A stretch of DNA of 64,000 nt from Harmonia axyridis (GCF_914767665.1 NC_059501.1:83736798-83800797), one strand, 5' to 3'; counted from the first letter of the stretch, positions 1 to 11,371 are shown. Notes: generated from the sequence alone by a model not told the origin. Numbers and translations are program-made.

Positions 1-300
1 AGTTGATCCACCCCACAGCTTAGTTACCCTTTCATCTGGAAGTAAAACATAAGTGCAGTGGCTGATGACAAAGGCAGCATTGAGAGGACTACACTGCCAA
101 GAAATAAAGGAGGTAGGGGTCTGACGAACATCATGGAACTTGCTAATGAGCAGATAGAAAGCCTACGAGAATACTTCAGAGATCAAGCAAGCACATTAGA
201 GGTCTACAAAATACCTTTACAACTGCACAAGGAGCAATTTTCATTCAACCATCAGACAAACCAAGAAAAACTACAAAGATGAAGAGAGAAGCCTCTGCAT
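1..300 (+). mobile_element. LINE reverse-transcriptase fragment (C-terminal part)
   Basis: An open frame from about 55 to 279 contains the block RTTLPRNKGGRGLTNI followed by a helix-rich stretch. This pattern is typical of the region C-terminal to the reverse-transcriptase fingers/palm in non-LTR retrotransposons. There is no start or catalytic FADD box, and the frame closes at 280, so it is a truncated remnant running off the left edge. Family assignment (R2, RTE or CR1 type) is not possible from this piece. Confidence 0.55.
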
Positions 301-645
301 GGAAGACATATCTGGTATTGAGTGAATGTTCCTATTAGCAGGGAGTGAGAAAGCCGAAGACGAAGAGAGTTTTCTCTCCTTTGCGTATAGGCTAAAGTCA
401 GCCAATTATGTATGACAAGCATGTAAGCCAGTTTGAGGCTGCCTAGAATGAAGTGGATTTAAATTCTGTAAAGAAGTTGTGGGAGTTATCTAATCTGAAA
501 ATGTGTGCACCAATGTTGACAAGATATCTCTCTTGAGATTAAGATATCTAGGAATTTTCTCAGGTACTTTGAAATGGAACTGAATACCACAAGATTGAGG
601 GTGGTCAGTATCGTGTAAAGGAATCCAGAGATCGATGAAAAATTC
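301..645. other. Unannotated stretch after the LINE fragment
   Basis: No open frame with protein-like composition and no recognisable repeat end was found. It probably holds degraded flanking or retroelement DNA. Confidence 0.3.
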
Positions 646-651
646 TTTATT
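646..651 (-). terminator. Candidate polyadenylation signal of the 814-2580 gene
   Basis: AATAAA on the minus strand, about 160 bases downstream of the stop codon of the two-exon secreted-protein gene. The position suits a short 3' UTR. The motif is short and the region AT-rich, so it is only suggestive. Confidence 0.4.
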
Positions 652-813
652 TCATGAATCCAAGCTCTTGGCTATTGTCATAGCCATTAAGGCTTTTTTT
701 AATTTTGAATCGTCCCTTGAGTTCAAACAAAAAATGGTGTTAGTTATGATAATTTTCAGTTCCTTCCTCATCCAAGAAAATTTAATTAGAAATGTTCGTG
801 AAGAATTCACACT

Positions 814-2580
814 TCATAAAGGATTATACCCACCAATATTAAGAAGTAGATCATCCCTTAGATTCTTCAATCTATCTATCTTCCCTTTGAGATTTTTGCG
901 ACCCTTGACTGTCAAATCTTCTTGTACTTCTTTCAAGAGAGGCATGAAACCCTCAGTTCCCTCCTCTGGTTCATCAGGATCTTCATTTTCCTCCACTTCT
1001 TCCTCAAGTTTCCCTGATTTTCGTTCCATTTTTTCTGTTTTCATTTCTTCTAAATTGTCTACTCTATCCTGTATTGTTGGAGGACCTTCATGGTATGGAG
1101 AGGGGATGTTTAAGTTTTCAGTGGGCTCAGTTGTTAAAGGCATCATTTCTTCTATTGGTGACGTGGCTGTAGTTGTTGGTGGATATGTTGACTGTATATG
1201 TCTATTGTTGTTTTTGACAGGTCTTCTGTAGACGTACTCATTACGAGGGAATACGTAGCTTTTGGTACCGCCTGAAAAATAAGTTTTCTTTGAGATGTCA
1301 AAGCTGAGTTAGAGTTTCTTCGAGCTGTGGTATGTACCTAACTGAAGCATTTGAGCGCTCGTTCTTTTATGGACCCGTGAGGAACCCAGAACCGTACACA
1401 AGGTGTTCCTTGAAGACATGCTAGGATTTAAGGAGGCCATTCTTGGACCTATCTTGAAAAAAAACTTCATATGGATCAATTTGGTAAACGTCCTTACTTT
1501 TGGAATACAGGGTGATAAATCAAATTTAAAAAAATTACTACAATTTTAGGAATTCTGTCAAACTGATGTATTTCCTCTACTTCCCTACAATATTTCATTG
1601 TATAATTGTAGTCCAGTCATATAAGGTGTCCCATTTAAAAAACACCAACACTCGCCTATATCTCTGAATCGATAATTAATTTCTAATTTAATGCGAACAC
1701 CCTATATACAGGGTGTTTCACCGCGATGGCCTATTAGACGTTTATGGAAAACTAATCCTGATTTTTCGCTGAAAATTTGCATGTTGTGGTTTGAGACAGT
1801 GACCTTTCTCCCTTAAATATTTTCAGATCTCTACAACTTCCGGTTATGCCAGAAAAAGACACTTACTTCATCATTTCAAATGACACACCCAGTATATTAT
1901 TGCATCATTAAATAGCTTTTTTGATGACAATTTCAACAATATGTCATAACTTGAGTAAAAACGCAACGGTTCATGAATTAATGGGATTCTTTGAAGAGAT
2001 GAGAATACACATTTTTTTAATATTTCTGCAGATATTTTTTTTCCAAAAAAACCTTTTTCATTTTCGATTCTGCCAATAAGTAGTATTATAAGACTGTTTG
2101 CGGTTTGAACCAAAAATGTAGAGGGTGTTTATCAGAAGATGATGAACTTGGACAACTAAAATTCATCAAAACTCGAAATTTTCAAATTAGAACCAAATTT
2201 TTTATTATTTCAGTCAATTCTATTTACGTAAAAACTGAGAGGGGTTACTTAAGCAAGTAATTTGGGACACCCTGTACTACACTATTCCAATGTAATTTCG
2301 AAAAACTCAATATAATCTTTAAAGACCATTCGCGGCTCAAAACTAGAGAAATACAGGCATTATACATATAAGGAGAACGAGCGCTCAAAAACTCGCCGAA
2401 AAGTCTTGCTTCCACTTTTTTCACCACCTCTTCCTTATTTTTAAAAAGTAATTCACACTTACCGGACGGTTTTTCAGCTACTTCCTCCTGCATTTGCGGT
2501 ATCTCCACCCAATCGCCACTGCTACCAACATAAAAAAGACAAAAAACGATTATATTAGAAACTACACACCTATGCGCCAT
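814..2580 (-). CDS. Small acidic secreted protein, two exons, unrecognised family
   Basis: Exon 1 is 2463-2580 and exon 2 is 814-1271. The join (G|GTAAGT donor, TTTTTCAG acceptor) keeps frame exactly and gives a 191-residue product. Exon 1 starts MAHRCVVSNIIVFCLFYVG, a short n-region followed by a hydrophobic core and a small-residue segment (GSSG), as in a signal peptide. Exon 2 encodes a basic Arg/Tyr-rich stretch, a Thr/Pro-rich linker (about residues 70-95), an acidic Glu-rich segment (EEEVEENEDPDEPEEG) and a charged helical tail ending NIGGYNPL. I do not recognise the family. The length, signal peptide and low-complexity acidic core suggest a secreted or extracellular-matrix-like peptide, which is inference. 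The ATG at 2580 is chosen because the upstream frame has only non-ATG starts. The 1.19-kb intron holds MITE-like repeats. Confidence 0.6.
1623..1707. mobile_element. Short MITE in the intron of the secreted-protein gene
   Basis: Begins ATAAGGTGTCCC and ends GAACACCCTATA, giving inverted ends with TA-like flanks. The internal phrase resembles the sequence at 11007-11060 (GTGTCCCATTTAA, AAACACCAAC, ATATCTCT). This looks like a non-autonomous Tc1/mariner-type repeat family. Confidence 0.45.
1709..1893. mobile_element. MITE-like repeat with CAGGGTG ends
   Basis: Starts TACAGGGTGTTTCACC and ends ACACACCCAGTATA. The first 45 bases are nearly identical to 18899-18945 (CGGGATGGCCTATTAGACG block), so at least two copies occur in the window. 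No coding content. Confidence 0.45.
2118..2276. mobile_element. MITE-like repeat overlapping exon-1 flank
   Basis: Begins TAGAGGGTGTTTATC and ends GGGACACCCTGTACTA, giving terminal inverted GGGTGT/ACACCC ends. It lies in the intron about 190 bases downstream of the exon 1 donor. Confidence 0.4.
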
Positions 2581-3977
2581 TTCTTCACAAAACACTTTGA
2601 AGTTAAAACCAAAATTTCAATATCAAATGCGCAAGTCACTTTAGAGACACCAAATTCTTGTTGAGTCTAAGGACTATCTGAAACGGAAAATTATGTTTTG
2701 TGGAGTTTGTCGTGAAAACAATTACCTGATGATATCCGTTAGGAGAACTGTTGTCGTTCTATATAAACATGATATTTTTCATGCCTATTTATCACTGAAA
2801 TTGTTTTATTCTCTCTAGTGTGAAGAATTTAATTCATTTGTCATTGGTGTACAATTATTAATATATCTATCTGATGTTAAAATCACTGCAAATGGTTTAT
2901 CTTTGAATGCAAAATATCTCGGAACGTGACGAAAAAAATATAATATTGAATGAATATTCAGCGGTGGGATTCGAACCTTGGGTCATATATTCCGAAATCC
3001 GCCAAAAATTTCAATAATTCACATCTGTGAAACCATAAATTCTAGAACTTCGCATTGAAAATATTCTGTACAGTATCATCGTCGAAATATATTTTTTATT
3101 AATTCCCTGAAATATTTTCAATTTGTTTTCACGCTTATTTTGTTCAAAAATTCGTGAATCATACTCAATACTACCTACAAAGCAATCGGTTTTTTAATAA
3201 ATTTCGTACCAATAGCTTCTATAGTTTCCGATTCCAAAGAATCGTTATTGGAAATAATGAAACAAAACAAGAGAAATACGAGAAAATTTTGCGATTTCAG
3301 CTTAAATCTGCCTTCTGTACTAAAATTAAAAGTTCCCAAAGCCTAAATGTTGGATGAATAGTTTGATGACAATGATATTTATCAATTGTTTGGAACATTT
3401 TTTTTTGAGAATACTAAAATGAATATGAAAATAATAAATCCAGGCTTGGAAACTCAAATTCTACCCCATTCAATATTTGGCATAATATCACTCCTTTCAA
3501 TAATTCCAGGTATAACCAGTGAAAATACATTTTTTCTTAAAAACTCAACTTTATTTGTCACTTTATTAATTTCTCATCCAAAAGTTACATTGATACATTT
3601 CTCATTTTATTGATGAATAAAATTTCAATGGAGTTTGACGAATAGTTTCTGAGATATCCAGAATTACATTACAAAAAAATTTTTTCTCAACTACACAATA
3701 CAACTATACTCAACTATACAATACAACTATACTAAACTATAAAATACAACTATACTCAACTATACAATACTAATGAAATGTTCCACAAACATTCTTTTGA
3801 AAATTTTAAAAACTGATTCTTAAATTTCAGTTTTATCAGATGGGTAGTAGTACAAATATTGAATACAATAATTTCTCTGAAGCAAATGGGCAGAAATTGC
3901 CCAACAACTTCAATATAATAATAAATTTCAATTAACACAAAATATGATGTGATATAAACAAACAACAAATCAAAATC
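2581..3977. other. Intergenic AT-rich DNA
   Basis: Nothing coding is supported here. It contains a B-box-like string at about 2960-2985 on the minus strand (see rejected items) and a 23-bp minisatellite near its right end. Confidence 0.4.
3687..3771. repeat. 23-bp minisatellite, about 3.7 copies
   Basis: Direct repeats of a unit close to CTCAACTATACAATACAACT plus ATA, with one or two substitutions per copy, seen by reading 3687-3709, 3710-3732, 3733-3755 and a partial fourth copy. Confidence 0.75.
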
Positions 3978-6900
3978 CTAACATTTTCTACAGAAATATT
4001 CCAATAACAATTTATTTATGTCCCTTTCTGTCATAAATAGTACAATTTGTTTTATACACAAGTAAGGCAGTACATCCCAAAGTACTTCAGTTAGGATCTC
4101 TATTACTTTTTCTGAATGTTCATTATGTAACTCGTCTTTTAATTTTTCATCCAATTCTTCACTAAATTCCAAATCACTGACGCATAGTGCATTCCTCATC
4201 TTAGGATTATTGATGATAGATCGTATTTCCAATTTTGTACCAGTCAGTATGTTGTAATAGGTTCTGGGATCGGTCTTGATGATTCTTTTTGTTTTCAGAT
4301 TGTAAGCAGACAGCTGGTAATTGATAAATATCCTTTCATCTACTTTACGTATTAACTGAAAAAAAAAATGAATCAATAGACTAACATATAAGGTGTAGTA
4401 TATCCAAAGTCACTTGGAGCAAGTCAGAATATTTCAATTATATCGGGTGTTTTTTGCGAGGTATATAACTTTAAGTTGGCATAAAACAACGATGGATTAT
4501 TCGATTGATATGAATTTTATTTATCCGCAAGATAATCTTGTGTCATTACATTTTAAATATGATTTCTGGCATATGACTGCCACGGCTGGCTCGGATGTAG
4601 TCCAATCTGGACGTCCAATTTTCGATGACTTTTTCCAACATTTGTGGCCGTATATCGGCAATAACACGGCGAATGTTGTCTTCCAAATGGTCAAGGGTTT
4701 GTGGCTTATCTGCATAGACCAATGACTTTACATAGCCCCACAGAAAGTAGTCTAGCGGTGTTAAATCACAAGATCTTGGAGGACAATTCACAGGTCCAAA
4801 ACGTGAAATTAAGCGGTCACCAAAAATAAATCGATTGTGACACGAGCTGTGTGACATGTTGCGCCGTCTTGTTGGAACCACAGCTCCTGGACATCATGAT
4901 TGTTCAATTTAGGAATGAAAACGTTGGTAATCATGGCTCTATACCGATCACCATTGACTGTAACGTTCTGGCCATCATCGTTTTTGAAGAAGTACGGACC
5001 AATGATTCCATCAGCCCACAAAGCGCACCAAACAGTCAGTTTTTCTGGATGTAACGGTATTTCGACATACACTTGAGGATAAGCTTCACTCCAAATGCGG
5101 CAGTTTTGTTTGTTGACGTAGTCATTCAACCAGAAGTGCGCTTCATCGCTAAACAAAATAAAACGGACGTAGTGCGCGATACGTATTCCGCACAGAACTA
5201 TTATTTTCGGAATGAAATCGCACTATTTGCAAGCGTTGTCTATTCATGATAAATTGCCAAACCAAACTGAGAATAAGTCTCTTGACAGCTGTTAAATCGG
5301 TGGCCATCTTGAAGACTAATGCCAACTTAAAGTTATATACCTCGAAAAAAAAATACCCGTTATTTCAAAATTAACAGATACTACCTTAAAATTGGAATTA
5401 TTGCAAGGCAACCTCTGATGAACCCGGTGAACCAAGTACCTAACCATCACGTCGAAGCAAAAACATCTTGAATTTCTTCTTGAAATTGCTATATCGAGAG
5501 GTGTCACCTCATCCTTATTTTTCAGATTCATGTCACCTCCATGCTTCAGAAACAACCTAGTATATTGACAGTCGTACATAACACATATATGTAGTGGCGT
5601 TTCACCCAACATATTCTTCTGGTTGACATCAACTCCTAGCTCTAAGAGTGTTTTGGCTATATCGTGCTTATGCTCAACAAAATAATAGATATCAGTGGTG
5701 TGCTTGGCTAAGGTATGCAGAAGGTTATCTCCATATTTGTTAATGGTCCCTACATTGATTCCTTTGTAGATCAGACGATGAAGAGGTAGTAACCTTTTGT
5801 TTAAACGCTTCACTTTTGCTGTATGTTCGATCAAATACTGCAACAAACTGTTGCCATCTATGTCCACTACGTTTAGCATCGGACCATGATACATCACCCT
5901 AAAGATATTAATGAAAAAAATTAATGTTCAAAAAACAGTGTGATCAGGTGATCAATTTCAACAAAGTCAATACAGGCTGTATATGAATAAAAAAAATTTA
6001 GGGGCTTTCCTTGTCAAAAAATAGGGTGGGTCTTCAATTAAACCTAGGATAGTTGTAAACATGTAACGTAGTTTTCACTTGTCAAACGTCAAAAGATGAC
6101 AGCTTCGAAAGTGACAGCTGCCAAGATAACAGGCTAATTGAAAAGTCCCCGGTCTACAATAGTAAAACACATTTTTTTGGCGAAATTCGATTTTATTCAA
6201 CATACACTGCGCAAAAAAATTAACGCACTTTTATGGAAATCTCAAATTTATTCTACAACTGAAGGTGTTCTCAATGATAATTATTTTTATTTTTATTTTA
6301 TCCTGAATTTTTCTTCCATTTAATGTGTCTTGTTTCGTTCAAAACCTTCCCGAAAGAACATAAAAAATAAGTTATAAAGTCAATGTAGAGTCAACTTTCA
6401 TTAAAATTGAGATTTTCAGAATGTGCATTAATTTTTTTGGGCAGTGTAGTTGCCTTCGAGGGAGATACAGCGACTATAGCAATCTTTCAACTTTTCGATA
6501 CCATTTTTGTAGTACGATTTGTCTTTCGCTTCAAAATAGGCCTCAGTTTCGGCGATTACTTCTTCATTGGCTCTAAATTTCTTTCCAGCGAGCATTCTTT
6601 TGAGGTCTGAGATCAGGAAAAAGTCGCTGGGAGACAGATCTGGCGAATACGGTGGATGCAGAAGCAATTCGAAGCCCTATTCATGCAATATTTCCATTGT
6701 TTTCATTGAGCAGCACCTTTTTTTTCAAATGGGGCCGTTTTTTCAGGATTTCGTCCTTTAAACGATCCAATAACGCTATATAATAATCGTTGTTGATAGT
6801 GTGGCCCTTTTGGAGGTAATTTAGGTTTATTGCACTTCAAACACTGCTCGCGCGGCACCTATTTTGCACACAGCTTTCTCATGTACAAATATTCGTGAAT

Positions 6901-7763
6901 GATATGATGTAGACGTTCAGATGATATCTTCACAATATCTGCTATCTCGATCAACTTCACTTTACGGCCATTCAAAATTATTTTGCGAACTTTTTTGATT
7001 TTCTCGTCGGTGACAGCCACTTTTGGGCGTCCACTGCGTTCGCCGTCTTCGATGCTCATTTCACCACGTTTAAACTTAGCATACCAATCAATGATGGTTG
7101 ATTTTCTTGGTGCAGACCCCGGAAACTCTTCATCAAGCCACGATTTTGCTTCAACTGTATTTTTCCTTTCAAAAAACAATATTTTATCAGCACTGGGAAT
7201 TTTTTTTCCATTTTTTTTTCAAATAACAAAGGTAGCTTCACTCACAACGCAATATCTTACAAACTAATGGTCGGACTGCTGTCAAATTTTGACACGTATC
7301 GTTTAATCATTAGTACTAACTAAAAATCATATGGATTTAATACTAGCACCGCCATATGTGCATCTGACCGGGGACTTTTCAATTGTCCTAATAGCGGGCT
7401 ATTCAAAATTAAACCTCCCATTATTATTGGCAACTTTAAGGTTGGCCAAATGGCCTTGGTGACATTATAACATGATTACCTAGGCAGATCTCCAATACGA
7501 CTGATGTAGAAAATAGGAGTACGGTCGTGCGCATCACGTATGTTGATGTCGCCGCCATACATGATCATCACGTCCAAGGCTTCGAAGTTGCTATTTTTCA
7601 CCGCCAAATGAATTGGCGTCATACCTTTGATGTTTGGTGTGTGTGGATTGTGTCCTTTGAGCATCAAAGTCCTTATCTTGGCTTTCTTCTGTTGTTTACC
7701 TTTGTAACAGGCGTGGAAGTGCAATGCGTAGTTTCCAAAGATGTCTGTTTTATATTTGCAGCC
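3978..7763 (-). CDS. Ankyrin-repeat protein, 3' exons, with F-box/PRANC-like C-terminus
   Basis: Three exons join in frame with consensus sites: 7480-7763, 5385-5898 and 3978-4355 (TAG stop). Exon one starts GCKYKTDIFGNYALHFHACY. Ankyrin signatures follow: GMTPIHLAVKN, DAHDRTPIFYI, DIDGNSLLQYLIEH, KYGDNLLHTLAKH, NMLGETPLHICVMY and NKDEVTPLDIAISR. The repeat block likely mediates protein binding. The final exon has a TYYNILTGTKLEI stretch and ends LPYLCIKQIVLFMTERDI, which resembles the C-terminal F-box-like (PRANC) segment found in many insect ankyrin proteins and could recruit SCF. That is a family-level impression only. The 5' end is missing: an acceptor precedes 7763, and an open stretch at 7889-8044 may belong upstream. 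Intron one holds a mariner nested in an older element, and intron two holds another mariner-type element. Confidence 0.7.
4444..5359 (-). mobile_element. Tc1/mariner-type (DUF4817 class) transposon, internally deleted
   Basis: The ends read CGGGTGTTTTTT at the left and AAAAAATACCCG at the right, extended by a shared GTATATAACTTTAAGTTGG inverted block. Read on the minus strand, a broken transposase shows SDEAHFWLNDYVNKQNC (first Asp), FQQDGATCHTAR (second Asp) and PPRSCDLTPLDYFLWGY (third acidic site). The N-terminal frame jumps from about 'YRALRP' straight to SDEAHF, so roughly the second half of the DNA-binding domain and the linker are missing. A frame break near 4850 separates the last two blocks. 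It sits inside an ankyrin-gene intron on the same strand. Confidence 0.8.
6060..7420. mobile_element. Older Tc1/mariner-type element end split by a younger mariner
   Basis: The left segment 6060-6135 (CTTGTCAAACGTCAAAAGAT ... GTGACAGCTGCC) and the right segment 7387-7420 (ATAGCGGGCTATTCAAAATT) are contiguous in the related copy at 37322-37400. This shows that the mariner at 6136-7384 landed inside this older repeat. Confidence 0.6.
6136..7384 (-). mobile_element. Mariner transposon with 19-bp inverted repeats, degraded transposase
   Basis: Perfect terminal inverted repeats AATTGAAAAGTCCCCGGTC lie at 6136-6154 and, as reverse complement, at 7366-7384. The minus strand encodes an N-terminal HTH region at about 6859-7180 (WLDEEFPGSAPRKSTIIDWY, GERSGRPKVAV). 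It also encodes a C-terminal block at 6428-6667 (HPPYSPDLSPSDFFL, with the third catalytic Asp, and NGIEKLKDCYSRCISLEGNY). The central region with the first two Asp residues is frame-broken. It lies in an intron of the ankyrin gene, so it is removed by splicing. Confidence 0.85.
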
Positions 7764-8672
7764 CTAAGACGGAAAATTAGTAGTTTTTGTAATAGATATA
7801 TTGAATCAATTTGCAATACATCGACTTGAGTTGAGGTACAAGAAGGGAAAATTTGGGTATGGTAAGCACTAAATATATCAACAATACTAAAGAAAAAACA
7901 ATTGTTGAAAACACAGGCCAACAAAATGAAATCCAACAACTGATTGGATAAATTTTCGAAGTGATTATTTCAAAAACGTCACCAGCTTTTGCTATCAGTT
8001 CTAGTTTTTGAGATTTCTTCGATATTTGTTCTGATACTTGCCTAAAATAAAGAAATAAAAATATTTTTGAAGCCAAAAATAGTAATCCTACTCAAAATTA
8101 GAATCTTATTATCCGAATAGAACTATATATGTAAATTTTGAAATGCATACTTGAAACCATGTGTTTTTAACAGGAAATATTAATAATTATAACGTAAAAT
8201 ATATCTACACAAGTTGAGTATAGAAATGCTTAATATAGCATATCTCAAAAAGTAGATCTGATAGACCAAATTCGAAAGAGTTGAAAACTAGCGGGCATCA
8301 AAATGTTGGCCTATGTAAAAAAAACAACAAATATAACCAACAGGATAACCCTTAAATGAGGTTGATAATGTTCCATGTCTACAAGGAAATCATAAATGTC
8401 AATGTATAAGGTAATGAGAACACTATAAAGCTACATAATATGAGCCTTATCATCCAGTGAGAATACCTACCAGTTTTTCAAAATATCAAGTTGAAGATAT
8501 TATTTTTAGTGGATATCACTTTTAATGTCGTTGAGTATATTCCTAAACACTAAATACGGCCAACTGTTTATTTTGTAAATCATTGTTCATTTGATCAATA
8601 ATCATCAAATCAATATTAAGTATGTAGTATGTCAAAATAAAAAAATAGGGCAGATATTTGCGTCTATACATA
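7764..8672. other. Upstream flank of the ankyrin gene, unresolved
   Basis: An open minus-strand stretch at about 7777-8076, preceded by an acceptor-like TTTATTTTAG at 8045-8054, contains SQKLELIAKAGDVFEIITSK. It could be an upstream ankyrin-gene exon joined in phase at about 7889, but the donor (GTATTG) is weak. The remainder (8080-8672) shows nothing recognisable. Confidence 0.25.
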
Positions 8673-9344
8673 CAGGGTGGCCATTTGAAAACGAAACAGA
8701 CGAGATTACAGACGAAATAAAGTTTTTCGATAGAAATGCTCGGACAGGTCGATTTCTGTTTCGAGGGGGACAACTTAAGATGTAGGTTATGGACGCATAG
8801 CGCTTCAACCCTTGCTGCTACAACCCCCACCCCCAATTTTTGAATAGGGAAGATGGGGTGAGTGATACCTCAATTTAAAGGTATTTTTATACTGATTTCA
8901 GCACAGTAATTGTTTTTTCATTTTATGCATTAGTTTTCGAAATATTCATGCGTTGGTTAGTTAGGAAGGAAGCCACAGTCATGGTTGTTTTGAAGCTCAA
9001 AATGTCGATTTTTCACAAAACACTACAAGTGCCATGAAAACACCACTTCATTTTCAAATACTTAGTTAAGAATATTTCGAGAACTAATGCATAAAATGAA
9101 AAAACAATTACTGTGCTGAAATCAGTATAAAAATACCTTTCAAATGAGGTATCACTCACCCCATCTTCCCTATTCAAAAATTGGGGGTGGGGGTTGTAGC
9201 AGCAAGGGTTGAAGCGCTATGCGTCCGTAACCTACATCTTAAGTTGTCCCCCTCGAAACAGAAATCGACCTGTCCGAGCATTTCTATCGAAAAACTTTAT
9301 TTCGTCTGTAATCTCGTCTGTTTCGTTTTCAAATGACCACCCTG
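8673..9344. mobile_element. Foldback (long inverted repeat) element, 275-bp arms
   Basis: The left arm 8673-8947 and right arm 9070-9344 are near-perfect reverse complements around a 122-base loop. The outer ends are CAGGGTGG / CCACCCTG with TA on each side, consistent with a TA target duplication. The arms differ by only a handful of bases (for example ATGGACG versus GTCCGTA near 8790/9226), so the element is young or the arms are kept similar. No transposase frame is present. It is non-autonomous, and the terminal bases match the CAGGGTG ends of other MITEs in the window. Confidence 0.9.
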
Positions 9345-11371
9345 TATAATTCTTGGTGTTTGTTCTGTTGTATTGTTGTTTATTATGTTATGGTTTCCCT
9401 TTTTTATTCATATGGACTTTCGCATTCTAGTAATAGTAATTTGTGAACCCTCAATTTAATTGCTTGCATTAATGTTGATATATGGGGCATTCAATTAATG
9501 GTTCACCTATCTTGTGAGAATAATTAATAAATTCAACTTCCAATAAACCATATAAAAACAAATATACTCGAATGAAAATTTCTAACAGATAACCATAGGC
9601 TCAGTTTCAGATATCCAAATATCAATTTTTTTTGACAAAATCAATTCATAATTATAAAACAAGAGTGAATGTATTATGATTAGCTCAAACCCATTTGTTG
9701 TGCAGTACAGTATTCCATGGAGAGATAACCAATTGGATATTTAATCCTTTCAAATGTAAAAGGCCTTCTAGAAAACTCTTCGACTTGGAAGTTTGAACTT
9801 TTTCTAGCTGAAAAGTCTTCTGAAAAAAAATATTTTTCTTAATTTGCAAATTAAATGAATATCACTTCAAAATATAATTCTTGATCTAGGTTTTTCTATA
9901 CGATAAAAGTTTCGTGTCTCGTATTACTGCTTTTCATATGTATTTAATAACATATTGACATTTCAGCTTTGCTTCAACTTCAATATTTAATATTAGATCT
10001 AAAGAATGAACTATCTACCAGATTCAAGAAAATTCTTGATATTTGTTGATGTGTTTATTCTGATTTATGATTTCCATGTTTCTTACATATGGTAGAGGTA
10101 ATTCTCTAATTTTCTGGATCGTATTTTTCACTGAACAAAGAACAAAAAAAGATAAACTCTAAACTTATTCAACATAAAAAAACATTTTTTCAACAAATTA
10201 TTTCAGAAAATTAGTTAATTGTAATTATACTCTTTACTTCAGGAAATGATTCCTTAAACGTAGTTTGTCATATACATATTTCTTTACAATTCGCATCCCA
10301 TGTTAAGATAGACCCCTTCAAAAAATAAAGCATATATCGTTGAATTCAGCGTTAAAAGTTATTTCAAAAAGTGTCATCAAATATACAGGTCCGTATTATT
10401 ATTATTATTATTATATAAAATATAGAATTATTTATATTATATAACTCTGACTCGATGGATTAATAAAGGTCACTTCAAGTAATTATCAATATGTGACTTT
10501 TTCCTTACATTCCCACTCCTAGCTATGCATTTCAATATAGATATTACTCTAAATAGTCTAAATAATGATTCCGAATCAAAAAATAAATATGAATACGTCC
10601 CTGTTCTTGCCAGTTTGATTACTCAGTAGTTCTTATATTCTCCGCCAGATGACTGAGGTATAGGAAACTAACTTAGTTGACTGATAAGAATTATAATATA
10701 TTATATTATTATATTATAATAATTATAAATGAAATTATGTCATATATGTATAGAATGTTCCATTCAAAAAACACCATTTCTCCTGTATATCTCTAAAAAA
10801 ATTGAGTGGAATATAAACCATAAAAATTACCGAAAAAACACAAAATGAATTATGTTAATCAAGTAAATGAAAAATATTTATACATTAGATGTCCAAACAA
10901 AAAAGTTGAAAATCTCAATATCTTTAAAACGGGTGACATTTTTGAAAAACCGATAACAAGATGCTTTTCGTCAAATCTGCGGCTAAAAAACTGCGTTGAA
11001 AAATATAGGGTGTCCCATTTAAGAAACACCAACTCCCCTCCATATCTCTAAAACGGTAATTGATTTTTATGATCTGTTATATGCATCAAAAAATTAATGA
11101 AGAAATGTTTTAAAATTTTTGGAATATCTCGAACAGAAACCAAGATAAATCGGAATATTTGAACCATTCATTCTTCAGAAACACTCTGTATCTCAAGAAT
11201 GAATCAAGATTCCTATGATCTGCCTTCTCATATCTTATAACATATTTAGAAAAAAGAGATCAGAGGTTGTTGAAGATTTTTTCTCTCATAGTTCTCGAGA
11301 TGCTTTCAATGAGCATCGAATAGGGGGCATTCTAAACTTTCAAGTTGGGTTAGATAAGATCGAAATATTAT
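9345..11371. other. AT-rich intergenic DNA with MITE remnants
   Basis: Contains a TTA microsatellite (about 10396-10415), an AT palindrome near 10690-10728, and repeat-like blocks at 10750-10830 and 11007-11192 that share the phrases CATTTAA, AACACCA and ATATCTCTAAA. No coding region is supported. Confidence 0.4.
11007..11192. mobile_element. MITE-like repeat related to 1623-1707
   Basis: Begins ATAGGGTGTCCCATTTAAG and shares its first 55 bases with 1623-1680. It ends near AAACACTCTGTATC. The diverged terminal inverted ends indicate an old copy. Confidence 0.4.

Noticed and set aside
2955..3030. tRNA-like B box (GGTTCGAATCCCACC on the minus strand)
   Set aside because: No matching acceptor stem or A box at the right distance. 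At most a tRNA-derived fragment.
4414..4725. Plus-strand open frame over the transposon
   Set aside because: It is antisense to the DUF4817-class transposase and has no domain of its own.
7777..8076. Open minus-strand frame as a separate membrane protein
   Set aside because: Hydrophobic translation of AT-rich DNA. It more likely includes an upstream ankyrin exon than a separate gene, and neither could be proven.
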